A DNA stretch of 64,000 nt from Legionella jordanis (GTDB taxonomy: Bacteria; Pseudomonadota; Gammaproteobacteria; Legionellales; Legionellaceae). The notes beneath the pieces were generated by a model. That model had not been told where the DNA came from. It worked only from the letters and a program-made list of their open reading frames with translations, and made no database searches. The DNA lies in contig NZ_LR134383.1 in the NCBI RefSeq assembly GCF_900637635.1, positions 267,501 to 331,500 on the forward strand. The letters are read 5' to 3'. The translations under genes and the position numbers were made by a program. Shown here piece after piece: positions 1 through 11,536 of this stretch (the first letter of the stretch is position 1; every line of letters begins with the position of its first letter).

Positions 1-1882
<1,882 letters not shown>

Positions 1883-2017
1883 TATAACCTGAATGGCTTT
1901 TATGTGGCAAGTCAAAGACAAGGCTTGGCAAGCTTGTGTTGCCCTAATATTTATCTTTACCAGCCTGATGAATGAATATCCCCTAACATGGGTATTTGCT
2001 CAGCAGGACAACGTTTT

Positions 2018-2133
2018 TCCTGGCGACCATAGCGGTTTGGAACCACCTGACTCCATCTCGAACTCAGAAGTGAAACAGACCAGCGCCGATGATAGTGTGA
2101 GGCTTCCTCATGTGAAAGTAGGTCATCGCCAGG
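2018..2133 (+). rRNA. rrf: 5S ribosomal RNA
   Basis: A stretch of about 116 bases matches gamma-proteobacterial 5S rRNA. The ends CCTGGCGACC and GGTCATCGCCAGG pair as helix I, and the conserved ACTCAGAAGTGAAAC segment lies in the middle. It follows the 23S end by about 135 bases with no tRNA between them. The ends are uncertain by two or three bases. Confidence 0.95.
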
Positions 2134-2151
2134 GCTTTATTTTGAGTAATT

Positions 2152-2167
2152 ATCCGCCATTGCGGAT
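2152..2167 (+). terminator. Small hairpin after 5S rRNA
   Basis: A 6-bp stem (2152-2157 with 2162-2167, loop CATT) lies between the 5S gene and the first tRNA. No T-run follows, so it is more likely an RNA processing or pausing element than a full terminator. No clear sigma-70 promoter was seen between here and the tRNAs, which leaves open read-through from the rRNA operon into the tRNA-tuf unit. Confidence 0.35.
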
Positions 2168-2211
2168 GTTGTGCTTTAGCATTAGCTGAATGCACTCGGT
2201 GAAAGAGTAAT

Positions 2212-2287
<76 letters not shown>

Positions 2288-2361
2288 TCTAGATCTAGTC
2301 CTCAAACGGGCTAAAGCTATTGACTTTAGTCATACCATGACAGAAAATGGCGTACTTTTGA

Positions 2362-2446
<85 letters not shown>

Positions 2447-2473
2447 GTATTACGAAGACGAGGTAAATGACAA

Positions 2474-2547
2474 GCGGGTGTAGTTCAATGGTAGAACTTC
2501 AGCCTTCCAAGCTGATAGCGTGGGTTCGATTCCCATCACCCGCTCCA
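2474..2547 (+). tRNA. tRNA-Gly (anticodon TCC)
   Basis: A 74-base cloverleaf with encoded CCA. Anticodon stem TCAGC/GCTGA encloses CTTCCAA, giving TCC, which reads GGA. Third of the four-tRNA group. Confidence 0.97.
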
Positions 2548-2589
2548 TGTTTTTATAACAGCCTGTAAATAGTGCAGACTGTAGTTAAA

Positions 2590-2665
<76 letters not shown>

Positions 2666-2700
2666 TACAGTTATCAACTTTTGAATGGGGAGATCTTTCG

Positions 2701-3891
2701 ATGGCGAAGGAAAAATTTGAGCGTAAGAAGCCACACGTAAACGTGGGAACGATTGGTCACGTAGACCATGGTAAGACCACGCTGACAGCGGCTATTACAA
2801 CGATTATGGCAAAGAAGTTTGGCGGAACAGCAAAAGCATACGATCAAATTGATGCTGCACCGGAAGAGCGTGAGCGCGGGATTACGATATCGACAGCGCA
2901 CGTTGAGTACGAATCAGCCAATCGTCACTACGCTCATGTGGATTGCCCAGGCCACGCGGACTATGTAAAGAACATGATTACAGGTGCTGCGCAGATGGAT
3001 GGAGCAATATTGGTGGTATCAGCAGCAGATGGCCCCATGCCACAGACGAGAGAACACATTCTTTTGTCACGCCAGGTAGGTGTACCTTACATTGTTGTAT
3101 TCATGAACAAAGCGGACATGGTAGATGATCCGGAGTTGTTGGAATTGGTAGAGATGGAAGTTCGGGATTTGCTGAGCAGCTATGAATTTCCTGGTGATGA
3201 TATTCCAATTGTTGTTGGTTCTGCGTTGAAGGCATTGGAAGGAGATACGAGTGAGATTGGTGTTCCGGCTATTGAGAAGCTGGTTGAGACCATGGACTCA
3301 TACATTCCTGAGCCAGTAAGAAACATTGACAAGCCATTTTTATTGCCAATTGAAGACGTATTTTCGATTTCAGGACGTGGAACGGTAGTAACAGGACGGG
3401 TTGAGAGCGGAATCGTCAAAGTTGGTGAGGAAGTTGAGATTGTAGGGATACGAGATACACAAAAGACAACTTGCACAGGCGTCGAGATGTTTAGAAAACT
3501 TCTGGACGAAGGTCGAGCTGGAGACAACGTAGGTGTTTTATTACGTGGAACGAAGCGTGATGAAGTGGAGCGTGGTCAAGTATTGGCAAAACCAGGTACA
3601 ATTAAGCCGCACACGAAATTTGAGGCTGAAGTATACGTATTGTCAAAAGATGAAGGTGGTCGACATACACCATTTTTCAATGGTTACCGTCCCCAATTTT
3701 ATTTCAGAACGACTGACGTGACCGGGTCATGCGAATTGCCAAGTGGAGTAGAGATGGTAATGCCAGGAGACAACGTCCAAATGACTGTCAGCTTGCATTC
3801 ACCCATTGCTATGGACGAAGGTTTACGTTTCGCGATTCGTGAAGGTGGCCGCACAGTTGGTGCCGGTGTAGTCGCAAAAATCATTGAGTAA
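2701..3891 (+). CDS. tuf: Elongation factor Tu, copy 1
   Basis: EF-Tu is the GTPase that delivers aminoacyl-tRNA to the ribosome. The protein is 396 residues, full length. The G motifs are intact: P-loop GHVDHGKT at 19-26, RGITI at 59-63, DCPGH at 81-85 and NKAD at 136-139, followed by the two beta-barrel domains. The frame is open further upstream through tRNA-Thr, but the true start is the ATG at 2701, with GGGGAG at 2687-2692 as ribosome binding site. The coding sequence appears identical to the second tuf at 18931 and differs at the stop codon (TAA here, TGA there). It corresponds in position to tufB of E. coli. Confidence 0.99.
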   Translation: MAKEKFERKKPHVNVGTIGHVDHGKTTLTAAITTIMAKKFGGTAKAYDQIDAAPEERERGITISTAHVEYESANRHYAHVDCPGHADYVKNMITGAAQMDGAILVVSAADGPMPQTREHILLSRQVGVPYIVVFMNKADMVDDPELLELVEMEVRDLLSSYEFPGDDIPIVVGSALKALEGDTSEIGVPAIEKLVETMDSYIPEPVRNIDKPFLLPIEDVFSISGRGTVVTGRVESGIVKVGEEVEIVGIRDTQKTTCTGVEMFRKLLDEGRAGDNVGVLLRGTKRDEVERGQVLAKPGTIKPHTKFEAEVYVLSKDEGGRHTPFFNGYRPQFYFRTTDVTGSCELPSGVEMVMPGDNVQMTVSLHSPIAMDEGLRFAIREGGRTVGAGVVAKIIE

Positions 3892-3902
3892 TAATGATTC
3901 TA

Positions 3903-3926
3903 TGGTGCGAAGTGATCTTCGCACCA
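3903..3926 (+). terminator. Hairpin after tuf copy 1
   Basis: A perfect 10-bp inverted repeat (3903-3912 with 3917-3926, loop TGAT) followed by AATTTTA. It lies between the tuf stop and tRNA-Trp. The short T-run makes it a weak or partial terminator, or a processing signal that frees tRNA-Trp. Confidence 0.55.
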
Positions 3927-3938
3927 AATTTTAGTGTT

Positions 3939-4014
3939 AGGCCAGTAGCTCAATTGGCAGAGCGGCGGTCTCCAAAACCGCAGGTTGGGGGTTCGATTCC
4001 CTCCTGGCCTGCCA
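3939..4014 (+). tRNA. tRNA-Trp (anticodon CCA)
   Basis: A 76-base cloverleaf with encoded CCA. Acceptor AGGCCAG pairs with CTGGCCT; anticodon stem GCGGT/ACCGC encloses CTCCAAA, so the anticodon is CCA for tryptophan. It sits between tuf and secE, 14 bases before the secE start. Confidence 0.97.
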
Positions 4015-4028
4015 ACACATTAGATAAT

Positions 4029-4400
4029 ATGAATACTTCAAGTGATTCCAAAATGAAATTAAAAGAAATTGCATTGTGGTTTGGCATTTTGCTAATCACA
4101 ATTTTGGCATTTTTTGGGACTTACTATTTTGATTTCTCAGCACCGATAAAAGCTATTATCTGGATTTCTTGGTTTATCTTGGCAGCTGTATTAGGATTTT
4201 TTACATCCAAAGGTAAAGAGGTCTTTGCATTTGCAAAAAGTGCTAAAATAGAATTGCAAAAAGTTGTCTGGCCTTCAAGGCAAGAAACTGTTCAGACCAC
4301 GTCAATTGTTATGGCTATGGTTGCCATAACTGGTTTTGTTCTTTGGGGAATAGACTCCGCAATGATGTGGGTAATCGCTAAATTAACACATTTGGGTTGA
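4029..4400 (+). CDS. secE: Preprotein translocase subunit SecE
   Basis: SecE clamps SecY in the inner-membrane SecYEG protein channel. The 123-residue protein has three predicted membrane helices (about 15-33, 40-58 and 92-116) as in E. coli. The conserved amphipathic segment KVVWPSRQET is at 78-87. The frame is open back into tRNA-Trp, so the start is placed at the first ATG after the tRNA. No good ribosome binding site precedes it, and the ATG at 4053 is an alternative. nusG follows 7 bases downstream, the usual secE-nusG pair. Confidence 0.95.
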   Translation: MNTSSDSKMKLKEIALWFGILLITILAFFGTYYFDFSAPIKAIIWISWFILAAVLGFFTSKGKEVFAFAKSAKIELQKVVWPSRQETVQTTSIVMAMVAITGFVLWGIDSAMMWVIAKLTHLG

Positions 4401-4407
4401 AAATACG

Positions 4408-4953
4408 GTGGAAGATCAAAAAATTAAACAATGGTTCGTTGTTCATGTCGCTTCAGGATATGAAAACTTTGTGATGCGTGAAATTAAATCTCGCGCTGAA
4501 CATCGTCACCTGGCAGATAAAATAGGCGAAGTAGTTGTCCCATCCGAAGAAGTTGTTGAAATGCGAGCTGGACAAAAAAGAAGAAGCACAAGAAAATTCT
4601 TCCCTGGCTATGTTTTGGTCAACATGATTATGGATGATGAAACATGGCATATGATTCGTGCGATTCCGCATGTTCTTGGTTTCATTGGCGGAACAAGTCA
4701 AACTCCAACACCGATTACTGATAAAGAAGCAAGAGCGATCTTGCAACGAGTTGAAGAGGGCGTAACTAAGCCTAAACCTAAAATTCTTTTCGAACCAGGC
4801 GAAGTGGTTCGCGTTAAAGAAGGACCATTTGTTGATTTCAATGGAGTTGTTGAGGAAGTTAACTATGAAAAGAATCGTCTTAGAGTGGCGGTTCTTATCT
4901 TTGGTCGCTCAACACCTGTTGAGTTAGAGTTCAGTCAGGTTGAGAAAACCTAA
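4408..4953 (+). CDS. nusG: Transcription termination/antitermination protein NusG
   Basis: NusG binds RNA polymerase and links it to Rho and to the leading ribosome. The 181-residue protein has the N-terminal NGN domain (about 10-115, beginning KQWFVVHVASGYE) and a C-terminal KOW domain (about 125-178, containing GEVVRVKEGPF). It starts with GTG, closely coupled to secE. Confidence 0.97.
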   Translation: MEDQKIKQWFVVHVASGYENFVMREIKSRAEHRHLADKIGEVVVPSEEVVEMRAGQKRRSTRKFFPGYVLVNMIMDDETWHMIRAIPHVLGFIGGTSQTPTPITDKEARAILQRVEEGVTKPKPKILFEPGEVVRVKEGPFVDFNGVVEEVNYEKNRLRVAVLIFGRSTPVELEFSQVEKT

Positions 4954-4982
4954 CTGATTTTTGTAACCGGGAAGCTCTAGTA

Positions 4983-5004
4983 ATGCATCTGCTTACAGAT
5001 GTAT
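4983..5004 (+). promoter_or_regulatory. Leader hairpin before rplK
   Basis: A 9-bp stem with one G-T pair (4983-4991 with 4996-5004, loop CTTA) lies in the gap between nusG and rplK. In E. coli, L1 represses translation of this operon by binding the rplK leader. The position fits such a site, but the L1-binding fold itself was not verified. Confidence 0.4.
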
Positions 5005-5035
5005 GAACCAGCGTTATCACCCTAGAGGAGTAATA

Positions 5036-5470
5036 ATGGCTAAGAAAGTTGAAGCATATGTAAAATTGCAGATTCCAGCCGGCAAGGCGAATCCAAGTCC
5101 CCCAGTAGGGCCCGCCCTTGGTCAGCGCGGTGTTAATATTATGGAATTCTGTAAAGCGTTTAACGCTGCGACTCAAAATATTGAACCAGGCTTGGTAACA
5201 CCAGTTATCATTACGGTTTACTCTGATCGCAGTTTTACTTTTATAACAAAAACTCCACCAGCATCCACTTTGTTGAAGAAAGAAGCTGGTATTCAAAGTG
5301 GCAGCGGTACCCCAAATACCAAGAAAGTTGCTAAACTAAAACGTTCTCAACTGGAAAACATCGCTAAAATTAAACAGCCTGACTTAACTGCAGCAAGTTT
5401 AGACGCGGCCGTGCGTAGTATTGCCGGAACCGCGAGAAGCATGGGTATTGAAGTTGAAGGTTTGGAATAA
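5036..5470 (+). CDS. rplK: 50S ribosomal protein L11
   Basis: L11 binds the 23S GTPase-associated centre and is needed for RelA activation. The 144-residue protein has the proline-rich N-terminal region ([19 protein letters not shown], about 15-33). The start is ATG 5036 with a strong GAGGAG site; the upstream in-frame ATG at 5003 lies inside the leader hairpin and lacks such a site. rplA follows after 10 bases. Confidence 0.98.
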   Translation: MAKKVEAYVKLQIPAGKANPSPPVGPALGQRGVNIMEFCKAFNAATQNIEPGLVTPVIITVYSDRSFTFITKTPPASTLLKKEAGIQSGSGTPNTKKVAKLKRSQLENIAKIKQPDLTAASLDAAVRSIAGTARSMGIEVEGLE

Positions 5471-5480
5471 GGGGTAGGCA

Positions 5481-6173
5481 ATGGCTATTAGTAAAAAACA
5501 ACGGAAAATCCGCGAAACGGTGAAACCGAATCAGTTGTATAATGCAGCTGAAGCTATATCAATTTTAAAAGATTTTGCCAGTAAAAAATTTGACGAAAGT
5601 GTCGATATTAGCGTGAACCTGGGTGTAGACCCACGCAAAAGCGACCAGGTTGTACGCTCTTCAACCAATCTGCCGAAAGGAACTGGCAAAAAGGTACGTG
5701 TGGCAGTGTTTGCACAAGGTGAGAATGCTACCAAAGCTAAGAATGCTGGTGCAGACATTGTTGGTTTTGAAGACTTGGCCGAAAAAATTAAAGCTGGTGA
5801 GATGGATTTTGATGTGGTTATAGCAACACCAGATGCTATGAGAATTGTAGGCCAATTGGGACAAATATTAGGCCCACGTGGATTAATGCCTAACCCTAAA
5901 GTAGGTACAGTTACTCCAAACGTAGAAGCCGCTGTTAATGATGCCAAAGCAGGTCAGGTTCGATATAGAACGGACAAAAATGGTATTATTCACTGCACAG
6001 TAGGAAAACTGACGTTTTCTGCAGATGATCTAATTGAAAACATTGCTGCTTTAATTGCCGATTTGAGAAAGGCAAAACCAAGTTCAGCAAAAGGTATATA
6101 CTTTAAGAAGATTTCGCTGTCTTCTACCATGGGTCCTGGCTTACCTATTGATATCGCCTCAATACCTGTGTAA
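5481..6173 (+). CDS. rplA: 50S ribosomal protein L1
   Basis: L1 forms the mobile stalk near the ribosomal E site and in E. coli represses its own operon. The 230-residue protein is of normal length. It has the conserved segment [17 protein letters not shown] near the middle. An AAGGGG site precedes the ATG. Confidence 0.98.
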   Translation: MAISKKQRKIRETVKPNQLYNAAEAISILKDFASKKFDESVDISVNLGVDPRKSDQVVRSSTNLPKGTGKKVRVAVFAQGENATKAKNAGADIVGFEDLAEKIKAGEMDFDVVIATPDAMRIVGQLGQILGPRGLMPNPKVGTVTPNVEAAVNDAKAGQVRYRTDKNGIIHCTVGKLTFSADDLIENIAALIADLRKAKPSSAKGIYFKKISLSSTMGPGLPIDIASIPV

Positions 6174-6189
6174 TATATATCGCCTTTTA

Positions 6190-6340
6190 AAACGCTTTCA
6201 CGGCAAAGACATGGTTCGTTGCCGTCGAAGACCGCAGGTGCTCATGCTTAATACCCTGCGTAGACGGTGAACCGGCTCCGGGAATTCTCTGAGACGGCCA
6301 CCATAACTCGCAAATTGTTTAGATTTGCGCAACTTAGGAG
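6190..6340 (+). promoter_or_regulatory. L10 leader (rplJL autoregulatory RNA)
   Basis: The 176-base gap before rplJ folds into several hairpins: 6200-6206 with 6219-6225, 6233-6238 with 6255-6260, and 6309-6315 with 6323-6329. The core of CGCAGG, CCTGCG and the adjoining TAGACGGTG resembles the L10-leader element of E. coli, where the L10-L12 complex binds and represses translation of rplJ and rplL. The call is by recognition; no covariance search was run. Confidence 0.8.
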
Positions 6341-6349
6341 GTCAGTAAC

Positions 6350-6874
6350 GTGACATTAACTTTAGCTGCAAAAAAAGCCGTTGTAGAAGAAGTAGCTGCA
6401 GTTGCTTCTAAGGCTGTTTCGGCAGTCGTTGCTGATTATCGTGGTTTATCTGTTAACGATATGACCCAACTGCGAAGCGAAGCACGCAAAGCAGGTGTTT
6501 ATTTTCGAGTTGTTAAAAACACATTGACTCGAAGAGCATTCGAAGACACTGAATTTGCATGTTTGAGCGACCGATTAGTTGGTCCTTTATTCATTGCCCT
6601 GTCGCTTAATGCACCTAGCGATGCAGCAAGAATGTTGAAGGAGTTTGTCAAAACATTCGATAAGCTTGAAATCAAGGCTTTGGCCGTAAGTGGTAAGGTT
6701 TATGAACCTAATCAACTTGATGCTGTTGCAAGCCTGCCAACTCGTGATGAGGCTCTGGCCAAACTGATGTTTGTGATGAAAGCCCCAATCGAGAAATTCG
6801 TTCGCACTCTTGCAGAACCTCATGCCAAATTGGTCAGAACGGTTGCTGCAATCAAAGATGCAAAAGAGAATTAA
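6350..6874 (+). CDS. rplJ: 50S ribosomal protein L10
   Basis: L10 anchors the L12 dimers of the ribosomal stalk to 23S rRNA. The 174-residue protein starts with GTG preceded by a strong TAGGAGGT site (6335-6342). The N-terminal RNA-binding region includes VADYRGL and the helix with FRVVKNTL; the C-terminal helix, which binds L12, is alanine and lysine rich. It follows the L10-type leader. Confidence 0.97.
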   Translation: MTLTLAAKKAVVEEVAAVASKAVSAVVADYRGLSVNDMTQLRSEARKAGVYFRVVKNTLTRRAFEDTEFACLSDRLVGPLFIALSLNAPSDAARMLKEFVKTFDKLEIKALAVSGKVYEPNQLDAVASLPTRDEALAKLMFVMKAPIEKFVRTLAEPHAKLVRTVAAIKDAKEN

Positions 6875-6913
6875 GCCACATAATCTTTATAATTTTTAAC
6901 CTAGGAGCTAGTA

Positions 6914-7291
6914 ATGGCCGTATCAAAAAACGAGATTCTTGAAACAATCTCTAACATGACTGTAATGGAAGTCGTCGAACTTATCGAAGCGATGGAAGAA
7001 AAATTCAACGTTTCTGCTGCTGCTGCTGCAGTTGCAGTTGCTGCTCCAGCCGCTGCAGGTGCTGCTGCCGCTGAAGAAAAAACTGAATTCAACGTTGTAA
7101 TGAGCAGCTTTGGTTCAAACAAAGTTGGCGTCATCAAAGCAATTCGTGAAATCACTGGACTTGGTCTAAAAGAAGCGAAAGACTTAGTTGAAGGCGCTCC
7201 TTCAACAGTTAAAGAAGGCGTTTCAAAAGACGAAGCAGCAGAAATCAAGAAGAAGCTTGAAGAAGCTGGCGCGACTGTCGAAGTTAAGTAA
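6914..7291 (+). CDS. rplL: 50S ribosomal protein L7/L12
   Basis: L7/L12 is the multi-copy stalk protein that recruits translation GTPases. The 125-residue protein has an N-terminal dimerisation helix pair (1-32), an alanine-rich hinge (about 33-56), and a C-terminal domain with [13 protein letters not shown], which contacts EF-Tu and EF-G. A TAGGAG site precedes the ATG. Confidence 0.98.
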   Translation: MAVSKNEILETISNMTVMEVVELIEAMEEKFNVSAAAAAVAVAAPAAAGAAAAEEKTEFNVVMSSFGSNKVGVIKAIREITGLGLKEAKDLVEGAPSTVKEGVSKDEAAEIKKKLEEAGATVEVK

Positions 7292-7311
7292 TATCGTTGT
7301 AGAAAAGTTCA

Positions 7312-7343
7312 CAAACCCAGCCATGGTTTCATGGCTGGGTTTG
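7312..7343 (+). terminator. 14-bp hairpin between rplL and rpoB
   Basis: A perfect 14-bp stem (7312-7325 with 7330-7343, loop GTTT) stands 20 bases after rplL and 40 bases before rpoB. No T-run follows, so complete termination is unlikely. E. coli has an attenuator and an RNase III cleavage site in the same place, which reduce rpoBC expression relative to the ribosomal proteins; a similar role is inferred here. Confidence 0.75.
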
Positions 7344-7383
7344 CGTGTTTGAAAATATCCAATAATTTTACAGAGGAACCACC

Positions 7384-10300
7384 ATGGCAATTGCAGAAAC
7401 TAAACCTCAATATTCGCATGCTGAGAAAAAACGATTTCGCAAAAGCTTTGGTAGGCAGGCAGATAAAATGGAAATCCCAAATCTGCTTGAGATCCAGCTC
7501 AAATCGTATCGAGATTTTTTAGAAACTGATTCCAAAGGCAATGGGCAACAAAAAACAGGCTTGAATGCCGCATTCTCATCCGTATTTCCCATTGAAAGTT
7601 TTTCCGGTAATGCCAGACTTGAATACGTCAGTTATAAGCTGGGCGAGCCAGCATTTAATGTTAAAGAGTGTAAACTTCGCGGCCTGACCTATTCTGCTCC
7701 GCTTCGTGTGAAAATTCGGTTGGTTGTTCTTGATAAAGATGCTACTGGTGAGCCAAAACCAATTAAAGACATTCGTGAACAAGACGTGTTCATGGGAGAG
7801 ATTCCCTTAATGACGGATGTCGGCACTTTTGTTGTGAATGGTACCGAGCGTGTTGTTGTTTCACAGCTTCACCGTTCTCCGGGTGTGATTTTCGAACACG
7901 ATCGAGGAAAAACCCATTCTTCTGGTAAGTTGCTGTACTCAGCTCGAATTATTCCTTACCGTGGTTCATGGCTTGATTTTGAATTTGATCCAAAAGATTG
8001 CGTTTTCGTCCGAATTGATAGACGACGAAAATTGCCTGTCACTATTTTATTGCGTGCGCTGGGTTATGAAACAGAAGACATTCTTGCCCAGTTCTTTGAA
8101 AGAACTACTTGCCAATTAAGAAATGGCGAATTCCATATCAATTTAATTCCGGCCAGATTGCGTGGCGAAATTGCGTCATTTGATATTGTCTCTCCCGAAA
8201 CCGGTGAACTCATTGTTGAACAGGGTCGCCGCATCACTGCTCGCCATATCAAAATGATGGAAAAGAGCAATATGCAAGATTTAGTCGTTCCAACTGATTA
8301 TTTGATTGGTAAGGTACTGGCTAAAAATATCATCAACACGGAGACCGGTGAAGTTTTAGCTCAAGCTAATGACGAAGTTAGCGCTGAACTGTTGGACCAA
8401 CTGCCTGAAAATGGCATTCTCAGTTTTGACATGATCTACACCAATGATTTAGATCATGGTTCCTATATCTCTGACACTTTAAGAATTGATCCAACCGCCA
8501 GCCAATTGGAAGCTTTGGTCGAAATCTATCGTATGATGCGACCAGGTGAACCACCAACCAAGGAAGCAGCAGAGGCCTTATTTAAAAATTTATTTTTTGC
8601 TGAGGATCGATACGACCTGTCTGCCGTTGGACGCATGAAATTTAACCGTCGTGTCGGAAGAAAAGAAGACACAGGTCCTGGAACTCTGACCAAAGAAGAC
8701 ATTTTAGCTGTTATAAAAACGCTGATTGATATCCGCAACGGTATTGGTATGGTTGACGACATCGATCACCTGGGTAACCGCCGTGTAAGAAGCGTAGGTG
8801 AAATGGCTGAAAACCAATTCCGCGTGGGTTTAGTCCGTGTGGAAAGAGCGGTCAAAGAACGCTTAAGTCTTGTTGAATCTGAAAATCTTATGCCACAAGA
8901 TTTAATTAATGCAAAACCCGTTTCAGCGGCAATCAAAGAGTTCTTTGGTTCAAGTCAGCTTTCCCAATTTATGGATCAGGTTAATCCACTATCTGGAGTA
9001 ACCCATAAACGCCGTGTATCAGCTCTTGGTCCAGGCGGATTAACGCGTGAACGTGCTGGATTTGAAGTTCGTGACGTTCATACCACTCACTATGGTCGTG
9101 TTTGTCCAATTGAAACACCCGAAGGTCCAAACATTGGCTTGATCAATTCACTCTCTGTTTACGCAAGGACTAATGAGTATGGTTTTATTGAAACCCCTTG
9201 CCGTAAAGTCATTGATGGTCGGGTAACGGATGACATTGAATACTTGTCAGCCATTGAAGAAGTTGATCAATACATTGCTCAATCCAATGTACCTGTTGAT
9301 AAAATGGGCAACATTCTGGCAGATTTAGTACCCTGCCGTCATCAAAATGAGTTTTCACTGACCACGCCTGATAAAATCAACTATATGGATGTTTCTCCTA
9401 AACAGATCGTGTCAGTTGCGGCTTCATTAATCCCCTTCCTGGAACATGATGACGCGAACCGCGCCTTGATGGGTTCAAACATGCAGCGCCAAGCTGTGCC
9501 AACCCTTCGCTCAGAAAAGCCTTTGGTAGGTACAGGGATGGAGCGAACTGTTGCTTCAGACTCTGGAGTTTCTGTAGTGGCCAGACGAGGTGGAATCATT
9601 GATTTGGTTGATGCTTCACGGATCGTTGTTCGCGTGAATGATGATGAAACCACTGCTGGTGAGGCAGGCGTTGATATTTACAACTTAACTAAATATTTTC
9701 GCTCAAACCAGGACACTTGCATTAACCAACGGCCAATTGTTAAAACCGGTGATCGAATTCAACGCGGTGATATTTTGGCCGATGGTCCCTGCACAGATAT
9801 GGGTGAGCTTGCTCTCGGCCAAAATTTGCTGGTGGCATTCATGCCCTGGAACGGCTATAACTTCGAGGACTCTATTCTGATTTCTGAACGAATCGTTCAA
9901 GAGGACAGATTCACAACCATTCATATTGAAGAGCTCACTTGTATAGCCCGAGACACCAAGCTGGGAACTGAAGAAATTACTGCGGACATTCCTAATGTGG
10001 GTGAATCCGCCCTGGCGAATTTGGATGAGTCTGGAGTGGTGTACATTGGTGCTGAGGTAAGCGCTGGAGATATTTTAGTCGGTAAGGTTACTCCTAAAGG
10101 AGAAACGCAACTTACTCCAGAAGAAAAATTACTCCGAGCCATCTTCGGTGAAAAAGCTTCTGATGTGAAGGACTCATCACTTCGTGTTCCCTCAGGCATG
10201 AATGGGACTGTGATTGATGTTCAAATTTTCACTCGTGATGGTCTTGAGAAGGATGAGCGTGCCAAGAGCATTGAAGAAGAGCATTTGGCTCGAGTTCGTA

Positions 10301-11490
10301 AAGACTTAATTGACGAGCGTCGAATCCGTGAAGAAGATATTTTCCATCGTGTTAGCAATTTATTGCTGGACAAAACCGTGACTGGTGGACCAGGTGGCAT
10401 TAAACCCGGTGCAAAAATCACTTCGGATTATCTCAATACAATTGATCGTACTAAGTGGTTTGATATCCGCGTCGATGATGATGCTATTAGCCAGCAATTG
10501 GAACAGCTTTCCAAGCAAATGGATCTGCTCGGCAAAGAAATGGAAAAACGATTTAACGACAGCCGTAAAAAGATTGTCCAAGGCGATGATCTGGCTCCCG
10601 GCGTGTTGAAAATTGTTAAAGTGTATCTCGCTGTCAAGAGACGTATCCAGCCAGGAGATAAAATGGCAGGACGTCACGGTAACAAAGGGGTTATTTCCAT
10701 TGTTGTTCCTGTTGAAGATATGCCTTATATGGAAGACGGTACTGCAGTAGATATCGTTCTCAACCCGCTGGGTGTGCCTTCACGTATGAATATTGGACAG
10801 GTATTAGAGACTCATCTGGGCTTGGCCGCAAAAGGACTTGGACAAAGAATCGCTGATATGATTGAAAATCAACGCTCAATTGCCGAAATGCGAGCCTATC
10901 TTGATAAGATTTACAATCATGATGAGCAAAAGCGAATTCATCTCGAAGCCTTATCTGACGATGAAATTAAAGTTCTGGCTGATAACTTAAAAGATGGCGT
11001 GCCAATGGCCACACCAGTCTTCGACGGTGCCAACGAACAAGAAATTAAAGCCATGCTGGAATTGGCTGGATTGCGACCAGATGGTAAAACAATTCTCTTT
11101 GATGGCAGGACAGGTAAGCCATTTGATAATCCTGTGACTGTCGGCTATATGTATATGCTTAAGCTCAATCATTTAGTAGATGATAAGATGCATGCTCGTT
11201 CAACGGGTTCTTACAGCCTGGTAACCCAACAACCTCTAGGCGGTAAGGCACAGTTCGGTGGACAGCGATTCGGGGAGATGGAAGTTTGGGCCCTGGAAGC
11301 TTATGGTGCTGCTTATACATTACAAGAGATGTTAACAGTTAAATCAGATGATGTCGGGGGACGCACAAAAATCTATAAAAATATAGTTGATGGCGACCAT
11401 CGTATGGATCCTGGTATGCCTGAATCTTTCAATGTGTTATTGAAGGAAATTAGGGCTTTGGGCATCGATATTGAACTCGAACATGACTAA
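7384..11490 (+). CDS. rpoB: RNA polymerase beta subunit
   Basis: The beta subunit forms half of the polymerase active-site cleft. The 1368-residue protein is full length. The rifampicin-binding segment (SQLSQFMDQ to [10 protein letters not shown], about 524-550) keeps the drug-contact residues D531, H541 and S546 (E. coli D516, H526, S531) but has V533 where E. coli has N518. The C-terminal region has [22 protein letters not shown], and the hybrid-binding segment [12 protein letters not shown] is present. ATG 7384 follows an AGAGGA site. Confidence 0.99.
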   Translation: MAIAETKPQYSHAEKKRFRKSFGRQADKMEIPNLLEIQLKSYRDFLETDSKGNGQQKTGLNAAFSSVFPIESFSGNARLEYVSYKLGEPAFNVKECKLRGLTYSAPLRVKIRLVVLDKDATGEPKPIKDIREQDVFMGEIPLMTDVGTFVVNGTERVVVSQLHRSPGVIFEHDRGKTHSSGKLLYSARIIPYRGSWLDFEFDPKDCVFVRIDRRRKLPVTILLRALGYETEDILAQFFERTTCQLRNGEFHINLIPARLRGEIASFDIVSPETGELIVEQGRRITARHIKMMEKSNMQDLVVPTDYLIGKVLAKNIINTETGEVLAQANDEVSAELLDQLPENGILSFDMIYTNDLDHGSYISDTLRIDPTASQLEALVEIYRMMRPGEPPTKEAAEALFKNLFFAEDRYDLSAVGRMKFNRRVGRKEDTGPGTLTKEDILAVIKTLIDIRNGIGMVDDIDHLGNRRVRSVGEMAENQFRVGLVRVERAVKERLSLVESENLMPQDLINAKPVSAAIKEFFGSSQLSQFMDQVNPLSGVTHKRRVSALGPGGLTRERAGFEVRDVHTTHYGRVCPIETPEGPNIGLINSLSVYARTNEYGFIETPCRKVIDGRVTDDIEYLSAIEEVDQYIAQSNVPVDKMGNILADLVPCRHQNEFSLTTPDKINYMDVSPKQIVSVAASLIPFLEHDDANRALMGSNMQRQAVPTLRSEKPLVGTGMERTVASDSGVSVVARRGGIIDLVDASRIVVRVNDDETTAGEAGVDIYNLTKYFRSNQDTCINQRPIVKTGDRIQRGDILADGPCTDMGELALGQNLLVAFMPWNGYNFEDSILISERIVQEDRFTTIHIEELTCIARDTKLGTEEITADIPNVGESALANLDESGVVYIGAEVSAGDILVGKVTPKGETQLTPEEKLLRAIFGEKASDVKDSSLRVPSGMNGTVIDVQIFTRDGLEKDERAKSIEEEHLARVRKDLIDERRIREEDIFHRVSNLLLDKTVTGGPGGIKPGAKITSDYLNTIDRTKWFDIRVDDDAISQQLEQLSKQMDLLGKEMEKRFNDSRKKIVQGDDLAPGVLKIVKVYLAVKRRIQPGDKMAGRHGNKGVISIVVPVEDMPYMEDGTAVDIVLNPLGVPSRMNIGQVLETHLGLAAKGLGQRIADMIENQRSIAEMRAYLDKIYNHDEQKRIHLEALSDDEIKVLADNLKDGVPMATPVFDGANEQEIKAMLELAGLRPDGKTILFDGRTGKPFDNPVTVGYMYMLKLNHLVDDKMHARSTGSYSLVTQQPLGGKAQFGGQRFGEMEVWALEAYGAAYTLQEMLTVKSDDVGGRTKIYKNIVDGDHRMDPGMPESFNVLLKEIRALGIDIELEHD

Positions 11491-11536
11491 TTCGTTCAAC
11501 GATAATTTCTGACAACTAATTTTTGGAGACATAGAC

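Noticed and set aside
1893-2189. 98-codon open frame on the + strand
   Set aside because: It spans the 23S-5S spacer and the whole 5S gene, so it is a chance frame.
3894-4028. N-terminal extension of SecE
   Set aside because: It runs through tRNA-Trp; the family length fits the ATG at 4029.
5531-5947. 138-codon minus-strand frame inside rplA
   Set aside because: It is the antisense shadow of L1; the same applies to the many other frames opposite rpoB, rpoC, fusA and tuf.
7021-7077. GCT/GCC-rich repeat in rplL as a simple repeat
   Set aside because: It encodes the alanine-rich hinge normal for L7/L12.
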